34,845 nucleotides of DNA from WLMZ01 sp039920665 (GCA_039920665.1 JBDSDH010000230.1:1-34845), one strand, 5' to 3'. Positions 24,100 through 32,514 are shown, counted from the stretch's first letter. Numbers and translations are program-made. Notes: generated by a model not told the origin, from the sequence alone.

Positions 24100-26007
24100 T
24101 CAGCCCCAGATCGCGAGTTCGGCATGCAAACGGTCGAGGGCCTGCTGGGCGATCAACATTGCTTTGCGCGCGCTGAACGGGATCCGACCGGTGTTCTCCA
24201 GCACCCGCCAGCCGGTGCTCGTGGTCTGGATCGCATCTTGCAACGATGTCGCGTCGGCGTCGATTGCGAGACCCAACCGCCGGGCAGGTTCGGGGTGAAT
24301 CAGCAGACGGCTCAGTTCGCTGCGCAGCCACCGCGGCAACGCAGCTCGGCCAGACACGATCTCGCGCAAGAGGTCGAGTTCGACCAGCAGGGGCAGCTCC
24401 TGCTGGAGCGCGTCGATCCGGTCGAGCAACTCGGTGCGGCCGGCGCTGCTCGGAGCATCCTTCATCGCGAGCTGCACCACGCGCAGCCCAGACGTGGCTC
24501 GGAATGCCACACCGCGCACGTCGGTGAGGTTGGAAGCAAACGCGCTCAACTCAACAACTCGGGCCTGTGACGCGAAACTGATGGTCGGCACAAGGGTCTG
24601 GCCGATCGGGCTGGCGAGCACAGTTGCGACCACCTCGTCGCAGGCGCTGGGCGAGCCGGCCGTGACCAACGCATCGATGGCGTATGGACCGGCTTCGCTT
24701 GACTTCACCAACGCGGCGAGTTCCGTGATCGTCGCGACCGGGTCGGGGTCGGCGGGGGTGAAAACCAACACGACGAGGTCGCCCGATTGCACGAACTCGT
24801 GAGCAACGGTGGTGACGTGGCGGACGATCATGTCGTCGCGGCGGACGATGCCGGCCAAGATCGTCGAGACCTCGGGATGGGCGCGGCCGACGAACACCGC
24901 CGTGAACGGCCGCACGAGTCGCGCCGTCGCCCGCATCGCAACCGGGTCATTGTTGAGCAACAGTCGTGAACCGGTGATCAAGTCGTTGACCCGACCAGCT
25001 GCTCCCGTCAACGCCATCACCATCGGGGCTGCGGTCGTCGGGGGAGGCGGCAGGGCCGTACCCGCCGGATCGGCGATCAGGGTGACCTGTTGGGTCACCG
25101 GCGGTGAGGGTGCCACGACCGGAGGAGCGGCGGTCGGCAGATATACCGAGATCGCATCGGCGAGCGCGAAGCACGAATCGAAACGGTCGTCGGGCATCCG
25201 GGCCATGCCCTTCGAGAGCGCATCGCTGAGCCCGATCGGCAGGTCCGGACGCACCTCGATCAATGGCTGCACCGACGATTCGGCTCGACTCCGGCGGACA
25301 CCGGAGAGCGTGTCCGATTTGAACGCCGGGTGCCCGGCGAGCATCTCGTAGATGACCGCCGCCGTGGCGAACACATCGACCCGGCGGTCGATGACCGCCG
25401 TTGGGTTGGCCTGCTCGGGCGCCATGTAGGCGGGAGTACCGGCGGCAAGCGTGAAGCCACTCGCGACTGCAAGGTCCTTGGCGAGGCCGAAGTCGCCGAT
25501 CATCACCGCCGCGTCGCCGAGTACGCGGCCAGCGCGTTCGGCCGAGACCCGTTCATGGTTGCGAATCGACCGGAACAAGATGTTGCTCGGCTTGATGTCG
25601 CGGTGGACGACCCCGAAGTCGTGGACGATGCTGAGCGCTTCGCAGATTTCGAGCCCGAGTCGCAGCGCGACCTCGGTGTCGAGTGGTCTGCCCTTGCCGT
25701 TCTCTTCGATCCGTTCGTGCAGGGTGGCTCGGTCGGCCACAGCCATCACGAAATAGGGGCGACCGTCAGCGAGTTCGTCGACGTCATAGACCCGCACGAC
25801 CCGATCGTGATCGATCCGGCGCAAGAGGCGGGCCTCTTCGACGAAGCGGCGGCGGATATCGGCATTGCGAGCCCAGTTGTCGGCGAGCACCTTGATTGCG
25901 ACATGGACCTCGAGTAATTCGTCGAAGGCCAACCAGACGGTCGCGAAACTGCCGGCCCCGAGGGCGCGCTCCGCAAGATATTTGCCGATCCGATGGGGGT
26001 TCGCCAC
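24100..26007 (-). CDS. Ser/Thr protein kinase fused to a degenerate dynamin-like GTPase region
   Basis: Protein of 635 residues starting at GTG 26007. Kinase domain, 1-290: glycine loop GAGSFATVW (17-25), K39, E58, H135-R-D137, K139, N142, D172-F-G174, APE 196-198; a roughly 20-residue insert (148-168) precedes the DFG. A Pro/Thr linker (291-325) leads to a second half. Residues 366-386, RPFTAVFVGRAHPEVSTILAG, look like a GTPase strand, P-loop and helix in which the GxxxxGKS core has lost its Gly-Lys. A strand LVVLVFTPAD and helix follow, and the end (SGRAALPRWLRSELSRLL, then ARRLGL) resembles C-terminal parts of actinobacterial dynamin-like proteins. No membrane helix. The fusion reading is inference; the kinase is certain. 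Confidence 0.88.
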   Translation of the reverse strand: MANPHRIGKYLAERALGAGSFATVWLAFDELLEVHVAIKVLADNWARNADIRRRFVEEARLLRRIDHDRVVRVYDVDELADGRPYFVMAVADRATLHERIEENGKGRPLDTEVALRLGLEICEALSIVHDFGVVHRDIKPSNILFRSIRNHERVSAERAGRVLGDAAVMIGDFGLAKDLAVASGFTLAAGTPAYMAPEQANPTAVIDRRVDVFATAAVIYEMLAGHPAFKSDTLSGVRRSRAESSVQPLIEVRPDLPIGLSDALSKGMARMPDDRFDSCFALADAISVYLPTAAPPVVAPSPPVTQQVTLIADPAGTALPPPPTTAAPMVMALTGAAGRVNDLITGSRLLLNNDPVAMRATARLVRPFTAVFVGRAHPEVSTILAGIVRRDDMIVRHVTTVAHEFVQSGDLVVLVFTPADPDPVATITELAALVKSSEAGPYAIDALVTAGSPSACDEVVATVLASPIGQTLVPTISFASQARVVELSAFASNLTDVRGVAFRATSGLRVVQLAMKDAPSSAGRTELLDRIDALQQELPLLVELDLLREIVSGRAALPRWLRSELSRLLIHPEPARRLGLAIDADATSLQDAIQTTSTGWRVLENTGRIPFSARKAMLIAQQALDRLHAELAIWG

Positions 26008-26071
26008 GCCGCCATCATGGCAGGTGACGCGCTCGGTTCGGCGGGAGCTGCATTGGATCGGACGAAAACGG

Positions 26072-26103
26072 CAGAGGGCGCCGACCGCAGCCGACGCCCT
26101 CTG
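26072..26103 (-). terminator. Terminator hairpin downstream of the NMT1-type importer operon
   Basis: CAGAGGGCG (26072-26080) and CGCCCTCTG (26095-26103) form a 9-bp stem with a 14-nt loop, 32 bp after the lipoprotein stop. Read on the minus strand it is followed by CCGTTTTCG, a short T-run. It separates the importer operon from the kinase genes on the same strand. Confidence 0.65.
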
Positions 26104-26134
26104 ATCTCACTCGTTCGATCGCACCGAGGATCGG

Positions 26135-27451
26135 TCAGAGCCCGATCGACGGATCGAGGAACTGGTTGGTCACGATGTCCTCGGGAACCAGGCCGTCCTT
26201 CGGCGGAAGGTCCTGGGCGGTGTAGACCGGGATCGCTTTCTCGATCAGCGATGCAACTCGGTCCATGTCGAACGCACCCATGACGCCGTCAGGACCGTTG
26301 GCGATGAGGTTGTCGGCCTTCATCGTCTTGACGCCATAGTTCAGCGTGCCCTCGGTGTAAGCCCAACCGAAGTCGTCGCCGAATGAATTGACAGCGTCGA
26401 GCAGGATGGCGTTCGTCCGGGTCGGGTCGGCGAGGTAGTCGACCGACGCGTGCTGGATGATCGGCACCAACTTGGTGAAGCAATCGGCGTACTTGGAGAT
26501 GTTCTCCGGCTTGGTGGCGATCGACTCGGCGTAGTTCTCCCAGCCGGCGTCGTTGATGTATGAATACGCGACGGGCTTCATCCAGCCCTCGTATTCGTTT
26601 TCGTAGTTCCACGGCTCGGCCGAACCAAATCCCTGCTGTGCAGCCTTGCCCTCGTCGGCGATGAACAGGTCGCTGCCGCCCTGATAGGAGCCGTCGACCT
26701 GAGAAGCATCGAGGATGCCGGTGCTGGTGAAGTAGTCCATGTACGCCGCGCCACCGAAGTAACGAACGACTGCTCCAGTGGCCTTCAGGTCACCGATCTC
26801 TTTGACGTCGGGATACGTCGCGGGATCCCACATGATCATCTGCGGGTTCTTGTCGAAACCGGACATGACGGCAACGGTGGGCTTGGTATCGGAGTTCTGG
26901 ATGCCTTCGTCGGTGTAAACGTAGCCGAGGAACACGTCCTCGTTGTCGTACATGATCGTGCTGACACTTTGGAACTGCTGTGCTGCGCCGCCCGAGCGGA
27001 TCTGCAGCGTGACTCCGGTGTCATTGCCGTTCTGGTCGATCAACGAACCTGTCACGTACGCCTTGCCGGCATCGATCTTGTAGTCCGGGCCCATCATCTG
27101 ATACACGAACCCGTGCTCGGCCTCTGGCATCCAGTCGACCTGCAGGGTGATCGTGTCCGGGCAATCGCCGGCGAGGCTGACAGCCGCACCGGCGGCAGTC
27201 GTCACGTCGGTCGTCGCTGCCGCGGTGTCAGCAGTGGTGTCAGCAGTGGTGTCAGCTGTCGTGTCAGCAGTCGTGTCAGCAGTGGTCGCTGCGGTGGTGT
27301 CGGCGGTCGTCGCAACTGTGGTCGCTGTGGTGGCGGCTGTTGTCGGAGCGGTCGTTTCTGCCGTCTTGGCGTCGTCGCTGCCGCATGCGGCGAGGACGAA
27401 GCTGACGGCCGTCGTGATTGCGAGCAGCTTGGTACTGCGGCGGTGCTTCAT
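26135..27451 (-). CDS. NMT1/THI5-like substrate-binding lipoprotein
   Basis: Lipid-anchored binding protein of 438 residues for an SsuABC/ThiXYZ-type importer. The signal peptide ends in the lipobox LAAC with Cys23 as lipidation site. A Thr/Ala/Asp linker (about 30-92) contains repeated DTTA units. The binding fold begins ITLQVDWMPEAEHGFVYQM, which fits NMT1-like proteins that bind pyrimidine precursors, riboflavin, taurine or similar small molecules. An AAGGGAG site precedes ATG 27451. It is the last gene of the operon, 96 bp after the permease stop, so it may have extra expression. Ligand unknown. Confidence 0.92.
   Translation of the reverse strand: MKHRRSTKLLAITTAVSFVLAACGSDDAKTAETTAPTTAATTATTVATTADTTAATTADTTADTTADTTADTTADTAAATTDVTTAAGAAVSLAGDCPDTITLQVDWMPEAEHGFVYQMMGPDYKIDAGKAYVTGSLIDQNGNDTGVTLQIRSGGAAQQFQSVSTIMYDNEDVFLGYVYTDEGIQNSDTKPTVAVMSGFDKNPQMIMWDPATYPDVKEIGDLKATGAVVRYFGGAAYMDYFTSTGILDASQVDGSYQGGSDLFIADEGKAAQQGFGSAEPWNYENEYEGWMKPVAYSYINDAGWENYAESIATKPENISKYADCFTKLVPIIQHASVDYLADPTRTNAILLDAVNSFGDDFGWAYTEGTLNYGVKTMKADNLIANGPDGVMGAFDMDRVASLIEKAIPVYTAQDLPPKDGLVPEDIVTNQFLDPSIGL
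27224..27283 (-). repeat. 12-bp tandem repeat (5 copies) encoding the lipoprotein Thr-rich linker
   Basis: Five consecutive 12-bp units close to GGTGTCAGCAGT (plus-strand reading) encode the repeated Ala-Asp-Thr-Thr linker. Units 3 to 5 carry single changes. Repeat length is a multiple of three, so copy-number change preserves the frame. Confidence 0.85.
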
Positions 27452-27547
27452 TGGTGTCTCCCTTGTTGTTGTGTGTTCACGCTGTCAGGAGGGTTGCCCC
27501 TCGGGTGGTTAGAAATGGTCACGGCGTCACGCCGGATGCATCGATGG

Positions 27548-28435
27548 CTAGTCCTTTTGCGTCTCGCCGTCATACCAATGGCCGACAGCCAGGCGCTGAA
27601 CGATGCCGAACACGAGAAAAGTACCGATGCCCATCAGGCAGGCGATGATGATGCCGCCCCACAGCGGCGGGTAGACGCCCTTGGTCCGCCACTTCTCGAT
27701 CACGATGCCGACGCCCGGCTTGCTGCCGCCGCGAAAGAACTGCTCGCCGACGACGGCGCCGATGATGGAAAGCCCGGCCGAGATCCGGAAACCGGTGAAG
27801 ATCGCCGGAAGCGCGGACGGCAGCTGCAACTTGACCAGGCGTGTCCATCGCGAGGCCCGACGCAAGGTGAACAGGTCGTGCTGGCTTCGGTCGACCGACT
27901 TCATCCCGAACAGAGCGTTGGTCACGATCGGAAAAAACGAAATCATGATGCACACGAACAGGCGTGCCGACATGCTGCCGCCGAAGATGACGTAGATGAT
28001 CGGCACGATCGCGAGGACAGGGATCGCCTGCAGCGCTACGAGGTACGGGTAGATCGCCCCTTCGGCCCAGCGCGCCTGCAGCATGACCACCGCGAGCAGG
28101 AGACCGAGCACGATGGTGATTGCAAGGCCCCCGTAGGCGGCGACGGCCGTCCAGCCGATCCCGGAGACGTAGTCGCCGCGAGTGCCCTCACTGACGACGG
28201 TGGCCCTCCAGACATCGGTCGGCAACGGAATCAGACGCTCGCCAGGCTTGTCGAACAACAGCCGCAGCCCCTTGTAATGCATGAAGTACCACAGGCCGAT
28301 GAACAGCGCGAACACAACGACCGGCCCGGCGAGGCGGCTGATTTGGAACGGCCGCTTTTGCGGCCCGACCAGTTCGAGGGCCTGGGCAGGTGGGGTGATC
28401 GCGAGGCCCTTCGAAGCGGGTGCGTACATCGTCAT
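27548..28435 (-). CDS. ABC transporter permease (SsuC/ThiX/RibX type)
   Basis: Inner-membrane permease of 295 residues with about six helices, including VVFALFIGLWYFMHYKG, a helix-rich core and a final GGIIIACLMGIGTFLVFGIV. The cytoplasmic coupling loop lies around LFTLRRASRWTRLVKLQLPSALPAIFTGFRI, the form found in nitrate/sulfonate/pyrimidine-type permeases. The ATG at 28435 overlaps the ATPase stop by ATGA. It would homodimerise to form the channel served by the neighbouring ATPase and lipoprotein. Confidence 0.93.
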   Translation of the reverse strand: MTMYAPASKGLAITPPAQALELVGPQKRPFQISRLAGPVVVFALFIGLWYFMHYKGLRLLFDKPGERLIPLPTDVWRATVVSEGTRGDYVSGIGWTAVAAYGGLAITIVLGLLLAVVMLQARWAEGAIYPYLVALQAIPVLAIVPIIYVIFGGSMSARLFVCIMISFFPIVTNALFGMKSVDRSQHDLFTLRRASRWTRLVKLQLPSALPAIFTGFRISAGLSIIGAVVGEQFFRGGSKPGVGIVIEKWRTKGVYPPLWGGIIIACLMGIGTFLVFGIVQRLAVGHWYDGETQKD

Positions 28436-29229
28436 GAGTGTGCTCCCCGCAATTCGTGGCTGACCCTGCCGCTGAGTGCTGCGAACTCGGGCTCGAAGCG
28501 TAGTTCTGGACGGCGAGGATATTCGAACGGCACCGCAAAGTCGGCGACGATGCGGCCCGGCCGGGCGCTCATCACGAGCACCCGGGTGGACAAAAAGACG
28601 GCCTCGCTGATCGAGTGGGTGATGAACAGCCCGGCGAATTCGTTGAGTTGGAACAGCTTGATCACCTCGTCGTTGAGGTATTCACGAGTGATCTCGTCGA
28701 CCGCGCCGAACGGCTCGTCGAACAGGAACACCGACGGGTCGAGCACGAGCGAGCGAGCGAGCGAGGCCCGCATCTTCATCCCGCCCGACAGTTGCTTGGG
28801 ATACTTGGCCTCGAACCCGTCGAGGCCGACGAGCTTGATCGCTTGCAGGGCCTTGTCGCGCCGTTCGCCCTTGGGCATACCCTCGAGTTCGGCCATCAGC
28901 TCGACGTTGCGGAGCACGTTTCGCCATTGCAGCAGTGTGGCGTCTTGAAACACGTAGCCGATTCGGCTGCGGTCGACGGTCACCGTGCCGCTGGTGGGCT
29001 TGTTGAGTCCCGACGCGATCTTGAGCAGGGTGCTCTTGCCGCAACCAGACGGTCCGACCACGGTGACGAATTCGCCGGGTCGGACGTCGAACGACGTCTC
29101 GTTGAGTGCGTGAGTGCCATCGGGGAACACCATCGACACACCTTCGAAGCTGAGCGCGGGTGAGTTCCTGGCCACCTCGTCGGCTGCGGACGATGTTGTC
29201 CGGACGGATGTCATTGGGGTGTTGGACAT
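28432..29229 (-). CDS. ABC transporter ATP-binding protein (SsuB/ThiZ type)
   Basis: ATPase of 265 residues. Walker A GPSGCGKS at 59-66, Q-loop Q95 (VFQDATLL), signature LSGGM at 147-151 and Walker B FLFDEPFGAVD at about 168-178, the last being typical of the nitrate/sulfonate/taurine group. A 25-residue N-terminal extension (Ser/Thr-rich) precedes the fold. Its start is 1 bp after the SDR stop, and its stop overlaps the permease start, so SDR, ATPase and permease are one coupled transcript. Confidence 0.94.
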   Translation of the reverse strand: MSNTPMTSVRTTSSAADEVARNSPALSFEGVSMVFPDGTHALNETSFDVRPGEFVTVVGPSGCGKSTLLKIASGLNKPTSGTVTVDRSRIGYVFQDATLLQWRNVLRNVELMAELEGMPKGERRDKALQAIKLVGLDGFEAKYPKQLSGGMKMRASLARSLVLDPSVFLFDEPFGAVDEITREYLNDEVIKLFQLNEFAGLFITHSISEAVFLSTRVLVMSARPGRIVADFAVPFEYPRRPELRFEPEFAALSGRVSHELRGAHS

Positions 29230-29230
29230 G

Positions 29231-30013
29231 TCAGTGCATCACCATCCCACCGGAGACGTTCATCGCCTGCCCGGTGCAGTAGCTGGCATCGTCGGATGCC
29301 AGGAACAGCGCCATGTTGGCGACGTCATCCGGCTCGGCGAGGCGATTGAGTGGGGATTTGGCCGACCAGGTGCGGACCATTTCTTCGGTGCGAGTGGCAG
29401 CGCCCATCTCGGTGAGCACGTAGCCGGGGCAGATGCAGTTGGCCGTGATGTTGTCCGCACCGAGTTCCATTGCGGTGACCCGGGTGAAGGAGATGACCGC
29501 TGCTTTGGACGCGGCGTAGTGGGCCTGGTTGGGGGAGCCGAGCTTGCCGCCCATGCTCGCCATGTTGACAATGGTGCCCCGCCGATGACCCACGATCGGC
29601 TGTTCGCGCATGACCCGGCCGGCGACCTGGGTGGTGACGAACATCGCCCGCACATTGATGTCGAACGTGAGGTCCCAGTTCTCGACGGTCATCTCCAGAA
29701 TCGGCGCCATCTTCAAGATCCCGGCGTTGTTGACGAGAATATCGACCCCTCCGAGCACCTCGATGGCCTCGGCAGTGGCGGCTGCTGTCGCGGCTGCGTC
29801 GGACAAGTCGACGACGACCGATTCCGCCTCCAGCGACTTGGCCAGGACCCGGACCTCGTCATCGGCAACGTCAAGCAACACCAGTGCAGCGCCTTCGCTG
29901 CGAAACCTGGTTGCGATCTGCGCGCCGATACCACGAGCGGCCCCGGTGATGACGACCCGTCTGCCGGCGAGACGGCCCGAGCCGGATGTGTGAACTGTTC
30001 CTTCGCTCCCCAT
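29231..30013 (-). CDS. Short-chain dehydrogenase/reductase
   Basis: Classical SDR of 260 residues. Cofactor motif GAARGIG at 24-30 with D49 at the end of strand 2, favouring NAD(H); structural NNAG at 95-98; catalytic triad S153, Y166 and K170 (YAASK), and N120. The C-terminal FLASDDASYCTGQAMNVSGGM is standard. The C-terminal residues GMVMH are a common ending. It begins the run SDR-ATPase-permease-lipoprotein and lies 93 bp after the deaminase gene, a gap holding inverted repeats. Substrate unknown; in context an alcohol or hydroxy intermediate of the imported compound is likely. Confidence 0.93.
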   Translation of the reverse strand: MGSEGTVHTSGSGRLAGRRVVITGAARGIGAQIATRFRSEGAALVLLDVADDEVRVLAKSLEAESVVVDLSDAAATAAATAEAIEVLGGVDILVNNAGILKMAPILEMTVENWDLTFDINVRAMFVTTQVAGRVMREQPIVGHRRGTIVNMASMGGKLGSPNQAHYAASKAAVISFTRVTAMELGADNITANCICPGYVLTEMGAATRTEEMVRTWSAKSPLNRLAEPDDVANMALFLASDDASYCTGQAMNVSGGMVMH

Positions 30014-30063
30014 GTCCCGCCAATCCTAGACCTCGGGGTCGGCTCCGACCGTCTGCCAACCGT

Positions 30064-30096
30064 GAACAGTTCGTTTCAGAATCCTCCGAACTGTTT
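30064..30096. promoter_or_regulatory. Candidate operator: inverted GAACAGTTC / GAACTGTTT pair upstream of the SDR gene
   Basis: GAACAGTTC (30064-30072) and GAACTGTTT (30088-30096) form a 9-bp perfect inverted repeat (AACAGTTCG with CGAACTGTT) in the 93-bp gap before the SDR gene. Each half is itself nearly palindromic. A third GAACTGTTC lies at 29992-30000, inside the first SDR codons. This could be a regulator site or a hairpin with a 13-nt loop. GAACTGTTC also arises by codon use elsewhere in the window, which lowers the weight of the coding copy. Confidence 0.4.
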
Positions 30097-30106
30097 CCAC
30101 GGGATT

Positions 30107-31321
30107 TCACGGCGTCGGAACGACGTCGACCGGGCCGGACACGATTCGCCCTCGATGGATCACGATGCGGGCCGGGGGGCCGAACGCGATCGCTTCCCGT
30201 GCCGATGCGGCCCGAATCGCGACGAGATCGGCGCGTTCGCCTGTCGCCAGACTCGGCCGATGGCCGGTGAGGGTTCGGACGACGTCGACCGAAACCGAGT
30301 CGTAGGCGGCCTGGGGCAGCAGGTGTGCAGCCATGATCATCAGACCCGCCGTTTCCATCGGGTCGCCGCGGCCGACCGGATTGAACGGATCCTGCAGGTT
30401 GTCAGCACCTGCGCACACGGTTGCGCCGGCTTCCCGCAAAGCCTTCACGGCGGTCACGCCGCGAGGCATTGCCGTCTGGTGCTCTCGGCCCTGCAGGAAC
30501 AAGTTGGTTTGGGGTAACGCAACGATGTTGACGCCGGCTGTCGCGACGGACTCGGCGACTTCGCGCTGGCGGGCCTCGGTTTGCATCGACAGGCTCACGC
30601 AATGGCTCGCCGTCACCTGGTGTTCGAACCCAGAGGCGATCACCCGGCGGGCCAGGTCGGCCAGTCCGAGGATCGCCGGGTCCAGCGTTTCGTCGGTGTG
30701 CAGGTCGATGTTGCGACCGAACTCGCCGGCAATGCCGAGCAGAACCTCGTTGGCGGCGGCGATGTCGGAGTCGAGATGCGGGCACCCGCCGATGAGATCG
30801 GCGCCGGCCGACAATGCTTCGCGCAGCAGTGCTCGACCGGCCGCTCCGGCCTCGCCCGTGATTGGCCAACTGGCGAGCGACACGATCTGGAGGTCGCAGA
30901 TGTCGGCCACCCGTCGGCGCACCTCGGCCAACGCCTGTACCGACATCAAGCCGTTCTCGATGGTCGTGTCGGCATGGCTGCGGATGAGCGTCACGCCGTT
31001 GGCCACCATCAGCCGGACTGCTCGCTCGGCTCGATCGACGGTGTCGTCGAAGGTGATCAGGTCTCGGCTGGCACGCATCGCGAGGATCGCACCCATCAGA
31101 TCGCCGGTCGGGTTGACGACTCGCTCGGACAGGAATGCTTTGTCGAGGTGAGCGTGAGGTTCAGCGAATGCCGGGGTCAGCAGGCGTCGATCGAGATCGA
31201 CGACGGTCTCGTCCGCGGTGGCAACGAGCGTGCCCGCCGGTGCGACCGCGGCGATCGACTCTCCGATCACGCGAACGTCGATCTCGCTTCCCTCGACACT
31301 GATGGCGTTGGTGAGCAGCAT
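30107..31321 (-). CDS. Cytosine deaminase-like amidohydrolase
   Basis: Metal-dependent deaminase or amidohydrolase of 404 residues related to CodA. The metal and catalytic residues fall at the CodA spacing: H56 and H58 (EPHAHLDKAF), H208 and E211 (DLHTDETLDP), H240 (ASHCVS) and D307 (GADNLQDP). The NLQDPFNPVGRGDP segment is characteristic of this subgroup. CodA relatives deaminate cytosine, isocytosine, creatinine or other guanidine-like rings, so the exact ring is open. Start ATG 31321 is 2 bp after the LLM oxidoreductase stop. It heads, together with that gene, the catabolic part of the operon. Confidence 0.92.
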   Translation of the reverse strand: MLLTNAISVEGSEIDVRVIGESIAAVAPAGTLVATADETVVDLDRRLLTPAFAEPHAHLDKAFLSERVVNPTGDLMGAILAMRASRDLITFDDTVDRAERAVRLMVANGVTLIRSHADTTIENGLMSVQALAEVRRRVADICDLQIVSLASWPITGEAGAAGRALLREALSAGADLIGGCPHLDSDIAAANEVLLGIAGEFGRNIDLHTDETLDPAILGLADLARRVIASGFEHQVTASHCVSLSMQTEARQREVAESVATAGVNIVALPQTNLFLQGREHQTAMPRGVTAVKALREAGATVCAGADNLQDPFNPVGRGDPMETAGLMIMAAHLLPQAAYDSVSVDVVRTLTGHRPSLATGERADLVAIRAASAREAIAFGPPARIVIHRGRIVSGPVDVVPTP

Positions 31322-31323
31322 GG

Positions 31324-32514
31324 TCAGCGGAGCGGCGATCCGGTGAGCGGGCGGCGATCGATCGTCTCCCCGAGCCTGGGGAACACTTCCTCGGCGACGA
31401 GATGGATCTGCTCGTTCATGTCCTCACGGGTCAGCCCCGGGTAGTCGAAGAAGAAGCAGATGTGCTGCAGGTCGAGCAGGTCTCGCCAGTACCCGATCGC
31501 ATCGACCGCGTCGTCGATCGAGCCGATGATCTGGATCTTCTGGGCGTTGCTCTCCTCGACGGTGGGGCAGTGGTCGAATGCAACCTTGGATCCATCGGGA
31601 TTGCGGTAGCTGCTGAACCGTCCGTAGGGGGACAGGAACTTGTTGAACTCGTCGTGGCCGGGCTTGCCCTTGACCATCGCTGCCTCGCGGGAGCGCCCGA
31701 CATGCAGGTTGAGCACCAGGCAGCGGTCTTGGCCGGGCAGCACCGGATCGCCCATCTCGTCACGGATCTCGGCGTACCGGTCCCACTTATGCTTTTGACT
31801 GTCTGCGTTCTGCAACCAGTACACCGCTTTGTGCCCGGCGCGTGGGACGTACTCGATCGTCTCCGGTGACGTGACCGGCTGGTAGATGTCGACGACCCGT
31901 CGAGGCTTGGGGATCAACGTCAGATGGTCGACCATGCTGCCGCGATCGGGCACATCGTCGGGCGGCAGCACGAACTGCTTGCCGCGGTAGCTGAACGACT
32001 CGTTGTACCACGCGGTCTTGATGATCTCCATCGACTCCTCGAAGATCTCTCGGTTGATCCGGTCGTGCTCGGCGCTCATCGCGTTGTCGCCGCTCGCCAC
32101 GACGGTGCCCAGCGCCCATGCCTCACGAGGCACGGTGCCGCGACCGACTCCGAACTCCATCCGGCCACCGCTGAGGATGTCAGCCAGCGCGAAGTCTTCG
32201 GCGAGTCGGAGTGGATGCCATTGCGGGACCACGTTGAACATCTGGCCGAAACGCAGGTCCTGGGTCAGATGCGACAGGTGCAGACCGAATTGGATCAGGT
32301 TCGGGAGAACCTCGTACCCCTCGTGCTGGAAGTGATGCTCGGTGAGCCACATCGTGTCGAAACCGAGCGAGTCGGCTGTTTTGGCCCAGTCGATCAGATT
32401 TTCGTAGCACTCGATCACTGCGTCGTTGCCGTACCGCCGCGACGTGGGGGCGACGGCCGGGTCGCCGGCATCCGGCATCGGAACGGTGCAGAAAAAGTTG
32501 GAATCGACGCGCAT
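31324..32514 (-). CDS. LLM-class flavin-dependent monooxygenase
   Basis: Luciferase-like oxidoreductase of 396 residues. The family signature WLTEHHF is at about 56-62, and the barrel elements FGQMFNVVPQWHPLRLAEDFALAD and LSGGRMEFGVGRG follow. It uses FMNH2 supplied by a separate reductase, not seen here. First gene of the minus-strand catabolic run; the deaminase starts 2 bp later. It could open or hydroxylate a heterocycle. It does not look like RutA, so I give no symbol. ATG 32514 begins the usual MRVDSNFF-type strand. Confidence 0.9.
   Translation of the reverse strand: MRVDSNFFCTVPMPDAGDPAVAPTSRRYGNDAVIECYENLIDWAKTADSLGFDTMWLTEHHFQHEGYEVLPNLIQFGLHLSHLTQDLRFGQMFNVVPQWHPLRLAEDFALADILSGGRMEFGVGRGTVPREAWALGTVVASGDNAMSAEHDRINREIFEESMEIIKTAWYNESFSYRGKQFVLPPDDVPDRGSMVDHLTLIPKPRRVVDIYQPVTSPETIEYVPRAGHKAVYWLQNADSQKHKWDRYAEIRDEMGDPVLPGQDRCLVLNLHVGRSREAAMVKGKPGHDEFNKFLSPYGRFSSYRNPDGSKVAFDHCPTVEESNAQKIQIIGSIDDAVDAIGYWRDLLDLQHICFFFDYPGLTREDMNEQIHLVAEEVFPRLGETIDRRPLTGSPLR

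Noticed and set aside
26969..28948. Long plus-strand open frame opposite the NMT1 lipoprotein, permease and ATPase genes
   Set aside because: It spans three real genes on the other strand and shows no motif, only composition.
31324..32514. RutA pyrimidine monooxygenase
   Set aside because: It shares the LLM fold, but I see no RutA-specific segments and no other rut gene nearby.
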